Positions 11,522 through 20,886 of a stretch of DNA of 64,000 nt are shown in pieces; position 1 is the stretch's first letter, and every line of letters begins with the position of its first letter. The notes beneath the pieces are model-generated. The model was not told the DNA's origin. It did not search any database and saw only the letters and a list, made by a program, of their open reading frames with translations. The position numbers and the translations under genes are program-made. This DNA comes from Undibacterium sp. KW1 (GTDB taxonomy: Bacteria; Pseudomonadota; Gammaproteobacteria; Burkholderiales; Burkholderiaceae_D), in contig NZ_AP018439.1 of assembly GCF_009937955.1 (NCBI RefSeq), positions 372,001 through 436,000 of the forward strand, in the 5' to 3' direction.

Positions 11522-12286
11522 ATGCCAGCATCCAATAAGGATAGTATTGCTCAGAGTGAACGCGTTTTACAGGTTCTGGCCTGCATTGCCCGTCATGGCG
11601 ATGCCTTGTCTGCGCGTGAACTTGTAGAGCAAACCGGCTTGCCACTGAGCACCTTATACCGTCAGCTTGCACCGCTCAAGAAATGGGGCCTGGTGCAGGA
11701 ACATGCGCAGACGGGCTTATATGAACCTGGCCCGCTGGCAGTGCAACTGGCGCGTGGTTTTGACCAGCATTCCTGGCTGATGAGTGCAGCGCGCGATGAA
11801 CTTGCCGATCTGGTGCAAAAGTCGGGTGAGAGCGTAGGTTTGCTGGCCTATGTCAATGGACAAGTGGTTTGCCTGGATATGCAAGAAAGCCAGCAAGCCC
11901 TGCGCTGTTCTTTTGCCAAAGGCCGTGCCAGCTCCAGCGTGCGTGGTGCGTCGGCCAAGGCTTTGCTGGCACATCTGCCGCCAGCCTTGCAAGACGAATT
12001 GCTGGCGCAGAATTTTCTGGAAAATGCACCAGTATCCGGCCAGTTACTGCAAGACTTGCAAACCCAGTTGCAAGGCATACGTGAACAGAGATATGCGACC
12101 AGTGAGAATGAAGTTGATCTTGGTATCTGGGGCGTCAGCGCACCTGTGTTTTCTGGCCGCCATAAACTTGAAGCCACCTTATCCCTGATGGCACCTGCCC
12201 AGCGCATACAGCAACGCAAGCACGAACTCATCAATATGACTTTGGCAGCAGCCGACAGACTGAGCCACAAACTACAATATCCATAA
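11522..12286 (+). CDS. IclR-family transcriptional regulator
   Basis: 254 residues with an N-terminal winged helix-turn-helix (about 10-65; ALSARELVEQTGLPLSTLYRQL) and a C-terminal IclR effector domain (about 80-250). It lies 14 bases upstream of hutG in the same direction, so it probably controls histidine or formylglutamate catabolism. The commoner regulator of hut genes is the GntR-type HutC, so an IclR protein here is a variation. The palindrome at 11431-11461 is its likely operator. Confidence 0.88.
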   Translation: MPASNKDSIAQSERVLQVLACIARHGDALSARELVEQTGLPLSTLYRQLAPLKKWGLVQEHAQTGLYEPGPLAVQLARGFDQHSWLMSAARDELADLVQKSGESVGLLAYVNGQVVCLDMQESQQALRCSFAKGRASSSVRGASAKALLAHLPPALQDELLAQNFLENAPVSGQLLQDLQTQLQGIREQRYATSENEVDLGIWGVSAPVFSGRHKLEATLSLMAPAQRIQQRKHELINMTLAAADRLSHKLQYP

Positions 12287-12300
12287 ATCCCGGAGACACC

Positions 12301-13116
12301 ATGACTGCTTTTCATTTTCAACAGGGCGGCCTGCCCCTACTGATTTCCATGCCACATGTGGGCACCAGCATACCGGATGACATCGCTGCCCAGATGCTGC
12401 CAGTTGCACAAGAAAAAGCCGATACTGACTGGCACTTGCGTGCACTCTACAATATGGCGGCAGAGCTCGGTGCATCCACCATCGCGGCGGAATATTCACG
12501 CTATGTGATAGACCTGAACCGTTCTTCAGATAATGCCAATCTGTATCCGGGGCAAGATACTACCGGCCTGTGTCCGGTTGACACCTTTGCCAAGCAGCCG
12601 CTATATGCGCCTGAGAATTTGCCGGCAGAAGCCGAGGTGCAGCGCCGCATCGCTACATACTGGCAACCCTATCACCAGCAATTGCAACAAGAGCTGGAAC
12701 GCCTGTTAAGCCTGCATGGCAGCGTGGTTTTGTGGGACGCACATTCCATTGCCTCGCTGGTGCCGCGTTTTTTTGAAGGCAAATTACCAGACCTGAATTT
12801 TGGTACGGCTGACCAGAAATCCTGTGACATAGGTATGCAGAATGCATTGCAGGTATGCCTCAGAAATTCTGCCCATGCGCAAGCCTATACCCATATTTTC
12901 AATGGCCGTTTCAAGGGCGGTTTTATCACCCGCAATTACGGCCAGCCATCACGTCATATCCATGCAGTGCAACTGGAGATGAGCCAATGCATTTACATGA
13001 ACGAAGCAGCGCCCTACGAATACCGGCCTGACCTGGCAGTCAAGGTGCAACCCCTGCTGAGGCAGTTGCTGCAAACCTGCCTGGACTGGAACAAAACACA
13101 AGGGAGCGCCGCATGA
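12301..13116 (+). CDS. hutG: N-formylglutamate deformylase (amidohydrolase)
   Basis: Hydrolyses N-formyl-L-glutamate to glutamate and formate, the last step of the five-step histidine degradation route. 271 residues; family motifs are SMPHVGTSIP near the N-terminus, DLNRSS, and VLWDAHSIAS. The start has a GGAG site nine bases upstream. Its stop overlaps the hutF start by four bases (ATGA), showing translational coupling. hutH, hutU and hutI are not in the window. Confidence 0.93.
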   Translation: MTAFHFQQGGLPLLISMPHVGTSIPDDIAAQMLPVAQEKADTDWHLRALYNMAAELGASTIAAEYSRYVIDLNRSSDNANLYPGQDTTGLCPVDTFAKQPLYAPENLPAEAEVQRRIATYWQPYHQQLQQELERLLSLHGSVVLWDAHSIASLVPRFFEGKLPDLNFGTADQKSCDIGMQNALQVCLRNSAHAQAYTHIFNGRFKGGFITRNYGQPSRHIHAVQLEMSQCIYMNEAAPYEYRPDLAVKVQPLLRQLLQTCLDWNKTQGSAA

Positions 13117-14474
13117 GTAGCCTGTTTGCCCATCACGCTTTGCTGCCCCAGGGCTGGACCAGCAATGTACGCCTGCACTGGAATGAGGGAGGTGATCTGA
13201 GTCTGGTTGAGCTGGATGCAGCTTTGCAGGCGCATGAAAGCCAGGCGCAGTTTGTCCTGCCCGGTATGAGCAATTTGCATTCGCACGCCTTCCAGCGCGC
13301 CATGGCGGGCATGACAGAAATGGCAGGCGAGGGCAAGGACAGTTTCTGGACCTGGCGTGACCTCATGTACCGTTATGCCCTGCATATCACGCCTGAGCAA
13401 ATCCAGGCCATTGCGGCGCAATTGTATGCTGAATGCCTGCGTCATGGTTATACCGCAGTCTGTGAATTTCATTACCTGCATCGTGACCAGGATGGCAGTT
13501 TTTATGTGCGCCCAGCCGAGATGGCAGAGCGCGTTATCGCTGCTGCAGAACAGACTGGCATGGGCATCAGCATGCTGCCCGTGTTATACAGTTACGCCGA
13601 TTTTGGTGAACAGGCTTTGCGCTACGACCAGCGCCGTTTCTCTACCAATGTGGCCGAGATCATGCAATTGATCGAAGCACTGGAAGGCAAGCGCAATGCC
13701 CAGGTCGAAGTTGGTGTCGCTCCGCATTCCCTGCGCGCTGCCAGTATCAGCCAGATACGTGAACTGGTAGCGGCACTGCCCGCCGCCCGTCCTATCCATA
13801 TCCATATCGCTGAGCAGCAAAAAGAAGTCGATGCCTGTATTGCTTACTCAGGCAAACGCCCGGTAGAACTCTTGCTTGATAGTGAGCTTGTGAATGAGCG
13901 CTGGTGCCTGGTGCATGCGACTCATCTGAACAAGTCTGAAGTGCAGGGTATCGCGACCAGTGGCGCAGTGGCTGGCATTTGCACGACGACTGAAGGCAAT
14001 CTCGGTGATGGTTTTTTTGATTTGCCAGATTACATCGCAGCTGGTGGTCGCTTTGGTGTAGGCAGTGACAGCCATGTATCACAAAGCCCGGTAGAAGAAT
14101 TGCGCTGGCTGGAATATGGCCAGCGCCTACGCCTGCAGGGCCGCAATATTGCCAGCGTTGCAGGTCAGCGCAAGGTCGGTGATTTCTTGTATCAGGCAGC
14201 CCTGCAAGGTGGCGCCCAAGCAAGCGGACGCAAGCTTGGACAACTGACTACTGGCTATCGCGCCGATATGGTAGTACTTGATGACGCGCATCCGAATCTT
14301 GCAGGTATAGCTAGCACGGATGTGCTCAATACCTGGATCTTTGCAGGCAACGATAATCTGGTACGTGATGTATATGTTGGAGGTAAAAAAACAGTGGAAA
14401 ACGGCCGTCACGTATTACAAACGGAAATCCGGGCGGCCTACACCAGTTGCATGCATCAATTACGGCAATTATAA
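13113..14474 (+). CDS. hutF: Formimidoylglutamate deiminase
   Basis: Converts N-formimidoyl-glutamate to N-formylglutamate and ammonia, supplying the substrate of HutG. 453 residues, amidohydrolase superfamily. Metal and active-site motifs are visible: NLHSHAFQ (HxH), the HIHIAEQ strand histidine, VHATHL and GSDSHVS. Together with hutG it defines the five-step hut route that releases ammonia and formate. Confidence 0.94.
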   Translation: MSSLFAHHALLPQGWTSNVRLHWNEGGDLSLVELDAALQAHESQAQFVLPGMSNLHSHAFQRAMAGMTEMAGEGKDSFWTWRDLMYRYALHITPEQIQAIAAQLYAECLRHGYTAVCEFHYLHRDQDGSFYVRPAEMAERVIAAAEQTGMGISMLPVLYSYADFGEQALRYDQRRFSTNVAEIMQLIEALEGKRNAQVEVGVAPHSLRAASISQIRELVAALPAARPIHIHIAEQQKEVDACIAYSGKRPVELLLDSELVNERWCLVHATHLNKSEVQGIATSGAVAGICTTTEGNLGDGFFDLPDYIAAGGRFGVGSDSHVSQSPVEELRWLEYGQRLRLQGRNIASVAGQRKVGDFLYQAALQGGAQASGRKLGQLTTGYRADMVVLDDAHPNLAGIASTDVLNTWIFAGNDNLVRDVYVGGKKTVENGRHVLQTEIRAAYTSCMHQLRQL

Positions 14475-14550
14475 ACATCAGCAGCGGCCTGCATGAGTAA
14501 AGGTGTGGGACATAGAGAACTGCATTGATCGCAATCAGTTCCTTTGGCTC

Positions 14551-15009
14551 TCAAATTGGCGATGAAAAAGTGTGGGCCAGCAAATAACGTGTGCCGTAAT
14601 AAATGATTAATGCGTAGTACAGGCTAGGTACAGCAACCCCAAATGCAGAAAGCGCGAGCAATGTTTTACCCGTTCCAGATTTTGGTGCCTGCTCACCGTA
14701 GTCATTCTCCCATCTTGGCCCGGAAAGAAAGCAGAGCAAAGGCAGGATAATCAAGGTGATCAGGGGAAATGAAAAAATCTTGATTGACCAAGATGGAAAA
14801 TTCAAATCACGCAGGCGACTGGCAGACATGGGGTAAAAAAGTGCAGCAAAAGCCATACCCATTGCTGTGATGCACCAGTTAAGAGTAACCAGATCGATGA
14901 CACCTGTCAGCGCTAATTTTTTGCAGAGTAATATTGTGCTTGCCGACCAGACAATGACGCTGAATGACATGGTGAGCAGATAGGTACCTGCGCCGGTTCT
15001 TTGTTTCAT
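14551..15009 (-). CDS. Unrecognised integral membrane protein
   Basis: 152 residues with about four hydrophobic segments. I use the ATG at 15009 (MKQRTGAGTYL); an in-frame TTG at 15051 with an upstream AAGAG is an alternative and would add 14 residues. No family is recognised. It lies between hutF and the DAHP synthase gene and is read convergently with hutF; no functional link is visible. Confidence 0.6.
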   Translation of the reverse strand: MKQRTGAGTYLLTMSFSVIVWSASTILLCKKLALTGVIDLVTLNWCITAMGMAFAALFYPMSASRLRDLNFPSWSIKIFSFPLITLIILPLLCFLSGPRWENDYGEQAPKSGTGKTLLALSAFGVAVPSLYYALIIYYGTRYLLAHTFSSPI

Positions 15010-15076
15010 AGATATGGCTATGTGCCCAACAGAGAAGGGTGCAATTTTCAAGCTCTTGCACCCTACAAAAAATTAC

Positions 15077-16132
15077 TTACTCATTGCGCAATCTCACTGC
15101 AGCATCCCGCAACATCTTCTCCGTCGTTTCCCAGTCCACACAGGCATCGGTCACTGAGCAACCGTATTTGAGTTGCGATAAATCGGCAGGAATAGGCTGG
15201 TTACCGGCAATGATATTGGATTCGATCATGACACCGACAATATCCTTGTTGCCGTTGGCGATCTGGTTGATGACATCGGCCATGACCAGCGGTTGCAATT
15301 CCGGTTTTTTATAGCTGTTGGCATGCGAGCAATCGACCACGATATTGGGTGGCAACTTCGCCTTGACCAGCGCTTGCTGGGCCATGGCGACAGATACAGT
15401 ATCGTAATTAGGGCGATCACCACCACCGCGCAAGACCACGTGGCCATACTGATTGCCGCTGGTGCGCACGATAGAGACGCGGCCCTGACCATTCAAACCC
15501 AGGAAAGAATGCGGATGGGATGCCGACAAGATCGCATTGATGGCAATGCTGATATCGCCATCCGTACCATTTTTGAAACCCACAGGCGTAGACAGACCGG
15601 ACGACATTTCGCGATGGGTCTGGGATTCTGTCGTGCGCGCACCGATCGCCGTCCAGGCAATCAGGTCACCCAGGTATTGTGGTGATATCGGGTCCAGCGC
15701 TTCAGTGCCGGTCGGCAGACCGAGTTCGCAGACATCCAGCAAAAATTGGCGGGCTTTTTCCATGCCCTCATCAACACGGAAAGAGTCATCCATGTACGGG
15801 TCATTGATGTAACCCTTCCAGCCTGTGGTCGTACGTGGTTTTTCAAAATACACGCGCATGACCAGCAACATCACATCCTTGACTTCTTCCTGCAGGGCTC
15901 TCAGGCGGCGCGCATAGTCGAGGCCAGCGACCGGGTCATGAATGGAGCAGGGGCCGACGACGACGAACAGGCGTTTGTCCTTGCGTTCCAGTATGTTGCG
16001 CAGGCTCTCGCGGCTTTGCTCGACAACATCGCCAGCCAGATCGCTCAAAGGCAGGCGGGCATGCAGTTCTTCAGGGGTGGGCATGTTCTCGAAAGAACTG
16101 ACGTTGATGTTTTCCAGTATGGTGTGTGTCAT
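15077..16132 (-). CDS. aroG: 3-deoxy-7-phosphoheptulonate synthase, class I
   Basis: DAHP synthase, which condenses phosphoenolpyruvate and erythrose 4-phosphate to open the shikimate pathway. 351 residues, normal for the E. coli AroF/G/H type. Motifs visible: VVVGPCSIHDP, MRVYFEKPRTTTGWKG, IGARTTESQTHRE, SGLSTPVGFKNGTDG and VVDCSHANSYK. The symbol aroG is a best guess; which aromatic amino acid inhibits it cannot be read with confidence. Confidence 0.93.
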   Translation of the reverse strand: MTHTILENINVSSFENMPTPEELHARLPLSDLAGDVVEQSRESLRNILERKDKRLFVVVGPCSIHDPVAGLDYARRLRALQEEVKDVMLLVMRVYFEKPRTTTGWKGYINDPYMDDSFRVDEGMEKARQFLLDVCELGLPTGTEALDPISPQYLGDLIAWTAIGARTTESQTHREMSSGLSTPVGFKNGTDGDISIAINAILSASHPHSFLGLNGQGRVSIVRTSGNQYGHVVLRGGGDRPNYDTVSVAMAQQALVKAKLPPNIVVDCSHANSYKKPELQPLVMADVINQIANGNKDIVGVMIESNIIAGNQPIPADLSQLKYGCSVTDACVDWETTEKMLRDAAVRLRNE

Positions 16133-16332
16133 GTTAAGTAAGGGGCTTTTGCGTTGAATTTGGCCTACATTATCACCGATTACTGGATTTTTAGAATTGC
16201 ACGCTAATCACAATCACACATTATTTGATCTGATCTGTTCTGATCGCCTAAAGATAAACTCCCCTAAAATCAAGAGTGAGCCATTTTTACTGCGTCATGA
16301 CGGATGCGTTTAATGGCATTTTTTCATTGAAA

Positions 16333-17094
16333 ATGATGACCATGTTAAGTACCGCGCAACAACAAGAATTTGCCAGCCAGGGTTTACTGGTACTGCGGCA
16401 GCAGGCCAGTGCCGCTTACTGTGAAGAAGTGATTGCCTATTGCGAACAGCAACTGGCAGGGCAGGTGCAACCGATAGAGTATGAAGCTGATACCCGCTAT
16501 CCCGGCGCACCTGCTTCACGCGAGGCTGAAGGCGGCCTGACTGCCAGGCGTTTATTGCAAGCCTACGCGCGTGATCCGCGTCTGGCGCAATGGGCAACCG
16601 GCCAGGCACTGTCAGAACCCTTATTGCAATTGCTGGGTAAGGGGGCAGTGCTGTCGCAGTCGCATCACAATTGCATCATGAGCAAGCAACCGCAGTACTC
16701 AACAGCCACAGGCTGGCACAGGGATAGCCGCTACTGGAATTTCCAGCGTGCAGAACTCATATCGTCGTGGTTGGCACTGCGCAATGAAACCGTAGAAAAT
16801 GGCTGCCTGCTGGTGATACCTGGCTCCCATAAAATCGATATTGATGTTGCGCAACTCGATGAAGCCCAGTTCTTGCGTACTGACCTCGAACAAAACCAGG
16901 CTTTGCTGGCGCAGGCCCAACCTGTGCCTTTGCAGCAGGGTGATGTCTTGCTGTTCCATAGCAATCTCTTTCATGCTGCAGGCAAAAACCAGACTGCGGC
17001 GACCAAGTTTTCCATGGTATTCACGTACAGGTCTGCAGATAATCCGCCGCGGCCAGGTACCCGCTCTGCGGCTTATCCTGAAATTGCCTTATAA
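16333..17094 (+). CDS. Phytanoyl-CoA dioxygenase (PhyH) family protein
   Basis: Non-haem Fe(II)/2-oxoglutarate-dependent oxygenase fold, about 253 residues from the ATG at 16333. The HxD part of the iron triad is in GWHRDSRYW and the distal His in LFHSNLFHAAGK-like context, followed by an Arg in FTYRSADN. The start is uncertain: an upstream GTG at 16276 is in frame, but homology begins near LSTAQQQEFASQG. The substrate is unknown. Confidence 0.82.
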   Translation: MMTMLSTAQQQEFASQGLLVLRQQASAAYCEEVIAYCEQQLAGQVQPIEYEADTRYPGAPASREAEGGLTARRLLQAYARDPRLAQWATGQALSEPLLQLLGKGAVLSQSHHNCIMSKQPQYSTATGWHRDSRYWNFQRAELISSWLALRNETVENGCLLVIPGSHKIDIDVAQLDEAQFLRTDLEQNQALLAQAQPVPLQQGDVLLFHSNLFHAAGKNQTAATKFSMVFTYRSADNPPRPGTRSAAYPEIAL

Positions 17095-17161
17095 GCGCAG
17101 ACGGCAATCTCAATCTGCACTATGCTGTAAGCTATCGCTCAGACAGAAGTGGAGTATTGCC

Positions 17162-17704
17162 ATGCTCGGTATGTCAAAGTTGTTGGCTGTAACTGTGATT
17201 GTCGCGTCCAGCCTCAGTGCCCAATTTGCCCAGGCGGCCAGCAAGGAAGTGTTCCCTGCCCAGCCTGCTCTGGCTGGCACCACGCTGAACGGCAAGCCAT
17301 ACAAGCTTGACACCAGTAAAGGCGATATCATACTGGTGACCTTCTGGGCGACCTGGTGCCCAACCTGTCAGGCCGAGATGCCCACGTTTCGCAAGTTTTA
17401 TGAAGCCAATAGAAAATCAGGCTTTGAACTGGTCACCGTCAGCATCGATGATGCAATGAGTGATATTGATGACTATGCCAAACAGGCAAAATGGCTGAGC
17501 AGGGACAATCAGGGCTTCCCGTCCCTGTGGCGCAATGCCCCGGATTACCAGGATAATTTCGGCAAGGTATTTGCCACGCCTACCGTTTTTTTGATAGGTC
17601 GCGATGGCAAGGTTATGGAATCATACAAAGGCGGCATCAAAGCTGCGCAATGGGCGCACATCAAGGCCATCATCCAAAAGAAGCCGGGCTCGACAAAAAG
17701 TTGA
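17162..17704 (+). CDS. TlpA-like periplasmic thiol-disulfide oxidoreductase
   Basis: 180 residues with an N-terminal signal peptide ending near AQAAS and a thioredoxin fold whose active site is WCPTC (in TFWATWCPTCQAEMP). Such proteins act in the periplasm as reductants, for example in cytochrome maturation or for other cysteine partners. The ATG at 17162 has a GGAG site seven bases upstream; the open frame extends much further upstream inside the PhyH gene but that part is a shadow. A mobile element lies 144 bases downstream. Confidence 0.87.
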   Translation: MLGMSKLLAVTVIVASSLSAQFAQAASKEVFPAQPALAGTTLNGKPYKLDTSKGDIILVTFWATWCPTCQAEMPTFRKFYEANRKSGFELVTVSIDDAMSDIDDYAKQAKWLSRDNQGFPSLWRNAPDYQDNFGKVFATPTVFLIGRDGKVMESYKGGIKAAQWAHIKAIIQKKPGSTKS

Positions 17705-17848
17705 CCAGCGTTTCAATATTTCACCTGGGATGCAGCCGTCCTTTGTAAGCATTTTATTTGCATTTATCGTAATAAAATCTAGTCAAACTTGCTGCATTGC
17801 CATAATGACGTTACTATCTGATAAGTTTCCTGAATTGGAAGCTAATTA

Positions 17849-18112
17849 GAACTCATTTCATAAATAGGATGAGTGCGAACAAGACGATTTGGGATGCAGT
17901 GCAAGGCGTGGTCCGCTGCTAAGGCTCCTGCCTTAGCGAGGGCCACAACGCCGCAATGCACCCAAATCGTCAGTTCCCGGAGGGTTTACCTCATAGCGCG
18001 TGCTGGACAGCGTTGGACTCGTTATCAATAGCACCGCTATTGACTGCCTCGTCCGCCTTGCCAGCCCACGCTATGAGGCAAACGCATCTCACCCTATTTA
18101 TGAAATGAGTTC
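17849..18112. mobile_element. Non-autonomous insertion element (MITE-like), copy 1
   Basis: 264 bp bounded by inverted repeats GAACTCATTTCATAAATAGG and its complement, flanked on both sides by TA (17847-17848 and 18113-18114), consistent with a TA target duplication as made by IS630/Tc1-type transposases. Inside are two compound stem-loops: one with outer arms at 17884-17893 / 17961-17970 and a perfect inner stem at 17918-17937, the other with outer arms at 17989-17998 / 18069-18078 and an inner stem at 18025-18043. No transposase is encoded. A second copy lies inverted at 49169-49466. Apparent ORFs inside are not genes. Confidence 0.88.
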
Positions 18113-18232
18113 TAGTTGTACCGCTAGTCTGTTCTACTCTCCCACACAATCCCTGTCCCCAGGCGCATCGCCATGCATAAGTCTGGTCTGCTGCTGTTAG
18201 GGATTTGGCATGAAAGGTCCTGGTGAAGTCAA

Positions 18233-19021
18233 ATGCGCTTGTGCAATCCTGTTCCAGCTTTGCGGCTCATGCCCCTGCTGACTTTATTTGCGCTGGTATT
18301 TGGCATCAGCATGCATGCAGCATGCGCCAAGGAAGTGGTGATGCTGACCGCCGACCCCATAGACCAGCGTGGTCAGCCTTTTCCCTTGAAGCTGGCAGAA
18401 AAACTGTTTGAGTTTATTGAGCGCGAAGGGGGCTTGCAGATACAGCAGCAGCGCAGCCCTTGGCCAAGGGCGTTGCAGGCTGCAGAAAATGGCGAGGGCG
18501 TCATATACGGCGTCACCAAAACCAAAGAGCGCGAAAAAATCTTCCATTTTTCCCTGCCCATACAATCGAAGTATATGTTCCTGGTGACCAGGAGTGATGC
18601 CCAGTTCCGCTTCAATACCATGGCTGATCTCAAGGGCAAGACCATAGGCATACCACGCGGCTTTAGCTATGGTGACCGTTTCGACGCAATGAAAGACAAT
18701 CTCTTCAAGGTTGAGGTCGATAATTACGCACCCTTGTCACGTATCTATAAACTCTTGTTCCGGCGTATGGATGCGGGATTGTTTGGCTCTGTGAATAAAG
18801 ACCCGCACTTTCTTGAAAACAGGTTACAGGCCTTGCGTGATGAAAATGAAGGCAGCACTTCACCTTTTGCCGATATACGTTTGACCGTCTTGCCCAAGCC
18901 ACTGCTGATAGACACTATCCATTTTGCGGTAAGGGCAGACAAGGATGACGGCATCATCGACAAACTCAATGTCGCCATCCTCAAAGCCCGCAAGGCCGGG
19001 CTTCTGGAAGAACTGCGTTAG
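18233..19021 (+). CDS. Periplasmic solute-binding protein, family 3-like (orphan)
   Basis: 262 residues with a signal peptide (about residues 1-32, cleavage near AACAKE) and a bacterial extracellular solute-binding fold (LKGKTIGIPRGFSYGD is the typical hinge region). No permease or ATPase gene is adjacent, so it may serve a distant transporter or act as a sensor. It starts 121 bases after a MITE-like element, which may carry or displace its promoter. The ligand is unknown. Confidence 0.8.
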   Translation: MRLCNPVPALRLMPLLTLFALVFGISMHAACAKEVVMLTADPIDQRGQPFPLKLAEKLFEFIEREGGLQIQQQRSPWPRALQAAENGEGVIYGVTKTKEREKIFHFSLPIQSKYMFLVTRSDAQFRFNTMADLKGKTIGIPRGFSYGDRFDAMKDNLFKVEVDNYAPLSRIYKLLFRRMDAGLFGSVNKDPHFLENRLQALRDENEGSTSPFADIRLTVLPKPLLIDTIHFAVRADKDDGIIDKLNVAILKARKAGLLEELR

Positions 19022-19024
19022 TTC

Positions 19025-20272
19025 TTAAATATTTTCCAGAGCAATCAATTCCTGCACAGTCTGACGACGGCGGATTTGTTTGATCTGCTCACCATCGACC
19101 AATATCTCAGGTATCAGCGGGCGGGAATTATAGTTAGATGACATGCTGGCACCGTAAGCACCGGCATCATGGAAGACGAACAGGTCACCAATCTCGCAAG
19201 CTGGCAAATCCTGGGTCGTAACCACACCACCATCTTCTTGGGTGAACACGTCACCAGATTCACATAAAGGCCCGGCTACTACAGTAGGGCGCAAGGGCGT
19301 AGTGCGCGCTGTGCCATCTGCCGCGTGGCAGCTAATGCGATGGAAGCTGCCATACATGGAAGGGCGCACCAGGTCATTGAAACCTGCATCAACCAGCGCA
19401 AAGAAATTGCTACCCACCTGTTTTTGCGCACGCAGTTCAGAAATCAATATGCCAGATTGCGCCACCAGGAAACGCCCAGGTTCTATTTCCATGCTGATTT
19501 TGTGACCCAGCAGGGTTTCAATTTCTTTCCTGGCCTTGTCCCAGATGTCAAAATAGTGCGCAGTATCGACCGCAGGCTCGTCACCACGGTAAGGGATGGA
19601 CAAGCCACCACCGATGGAAATCGCCTGCAAGTCACGCTTGCAGATTTTGACCTGTTCTATCATTGCATCGCAAACGCTTTGCAAATGGTCATAATCAACG
19701 CCAGAACCGATATGCATGTGCAGACCTACCAGCGTCAAACCATATTGGTCAATGATGGCCAGCGCGTTTTGCAGCTCTTCATGCCAGATACCATGCTTGC
19801 TTTGTTCGCCACCAGTATTGGTCTTGCGGCTATGGCCGTGACCAAAGCCAGGGTTGATGCGCAACCATACGGCATGGCCAGGATGTGCCTGCCCCAGTTG
19901 CTCCAGCATCTGCGGTGAGCCGCAATTTACCGGGATATTCAATTCCACTACGCGTTTCAGGGTTGCGCGGTCCAGTAAATCCGCAGTGAACACGATAGGC
20001 GCATGGCCACCATGTTTAGCCTGGCTGGTATAACCTGCGGCTAAAGCACGCTCTACTTCACCGAGTGAGACAGAATCCACCATCACGCCTTCTTCACGCA
20101 TCAGGCGCAGCAAATGGATATTGCTGGATGCCTTCTGGGCAAAGCGGATCACATCAAATTGACGCAAGCGGGCAATTTGAGCTCTTATAATAGTGGCATC
20201 GTAAGCCCAGCAAGGTGTGTCGAATTCCTTGGCAATATGGGCAAGCTGGCTGGCTGTGATAGTCGTTGTCAT
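19025..20272 (-). CDS. lysA: Diaminopimelate decarboxylase
   Basis: PLP-dependent decarboxylation of meso-diaminopimelate to lysine, the last step of lysine synthesis. 415 residues, close to E. coli LysA. The PLP lysine is in IRFAQKASSN (K47); the glycine-rich phosphate loop SIGGGLSIPY and the substrate/dimer motif GPLCESGD are present. It is divergent from an Lrp-type regulator gene, analogous to lysA-lysR pairs, which suggests but does not prove regulation by that protein. Confidence 0.92.
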   Translation of the reverse strand: MTTTITASQLAHIAKEFDTPCWAYDATIIRAQIARLRQFDVIRFAQKASSNIHLLRLMREEGVMVDSVSLGEVERALAAGYTSQAKHGGHAPIVFTADLLDRATLKRVVELNIPVNCGSPQMLEQLGQAHPGHAVWLRINPGFGHGHSRKTNTGGEQSKHGIWHEELQNALAIIDQYGLTLVGLHMHIGSGVDYDHLQSVCDAMIEQVKICKRDLQAISIGGGLSIPYRGDEPAVDTAHYFDIWDKARKEIETLLGHKISMEIEPGRFLVAQSGILISELRAQKQVGSNFFALVDAGFNDLVRPSMYGSFHRISCHAADGTARTTPLRPTVVAGPLCESGDVFTQEDGGVVTTQDLPACEIGDLFVFHDAGAYGASMSSNYNSRPLIPEILVDGEQIKQIRRRQTVQELIALENI

Positions 20273-20411
20273 GGCAATTTTTCCGGGGCATCCTGAAGTT
20301 TGGTGTAAGCTTTACAGTAACTCTACTTTAACAAGTGCAATCCATGGTTTGAATGGGATTCCATAGGGATTTATTCATCCAGCCAAGGCTTTGATCGGAA
20401 ATTGACGCAAA

Positions 20412-20876
20412 ATGCTTATGAATCATAAACTCGACCAGTTTGATCAAAAAATCCTGCAATTATTGCAACAGGATGCGCGCATGTCGCATGCAGAGATAGG
20501 CCGCCAGGTACATCTGAGCCAGCCCGCAGTGTCCGAGCGCATCAAGCGCCTGGAAGCTGCCCAGGTGATACGTGCCTATCGTGCCGATATTAATCCCAAG
20601 GCACTCGGTTATCAAATTACTGCCATGATCAGGCTCTCAACGCAGCAGGGGCGGCCTTATGCCCAGTATGTCGCCAATTGTCCTGAAATTATCGATTGCT
20701 ATACCGTGACTGGGGAAGATGGCGCCGTCATGCGTGTACTGGCGACCGATGTAGAACATTTACAGCGTATCATCAATGAATTGAATGCCTTTGGCTCTAC
20801 CTCGACCGCAATCGTGCTGACTACCCATGTGGCAGGTAAAGCCATCAGCGCTCCAGCAATGCTGATTGCAGAATGA
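20412..20876 (+). CDS. Lrp/AsnC-family transcriptional regulator
   Basis: 154 residues: N-terminal helix-turn-helix (MSHAEIGRQVHLSQPAVSERIKRLE) and C-terminal RAM ligand-binding domain. The start is either the ATG at 20412 or the one two codons later. It is divergent from lysA across a 139-bp region, so control of lysA and of itself is plausible. The ligand is probably an amino acid. Confidence 0.9.
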   Translation: MLMNHKLDQFDQKILQLLQQDARMSHAEIGRQVHLSQPAVSERIKRLEAAQVIRAYRADINPKALGYQITAMIRLSTQQGRPYAQYVANCPEIIDCYTVTGEDGAVMRVLATDVEHLQRIINELNAFGSTSTAIVLTTHVAGKAISAPAMLIAE

Positions 20877-20886
20877 AAGGAAAACC

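Noticed and set aside
18000..18200. 66-codon frame overlapping the MITE, and a 76-codon frame in the second copy at 49264-49494
   Set aside because: Both are composed of the element's inverted-repeat sequence and share only the HPIYEMSS end derived from the terminal repeat.
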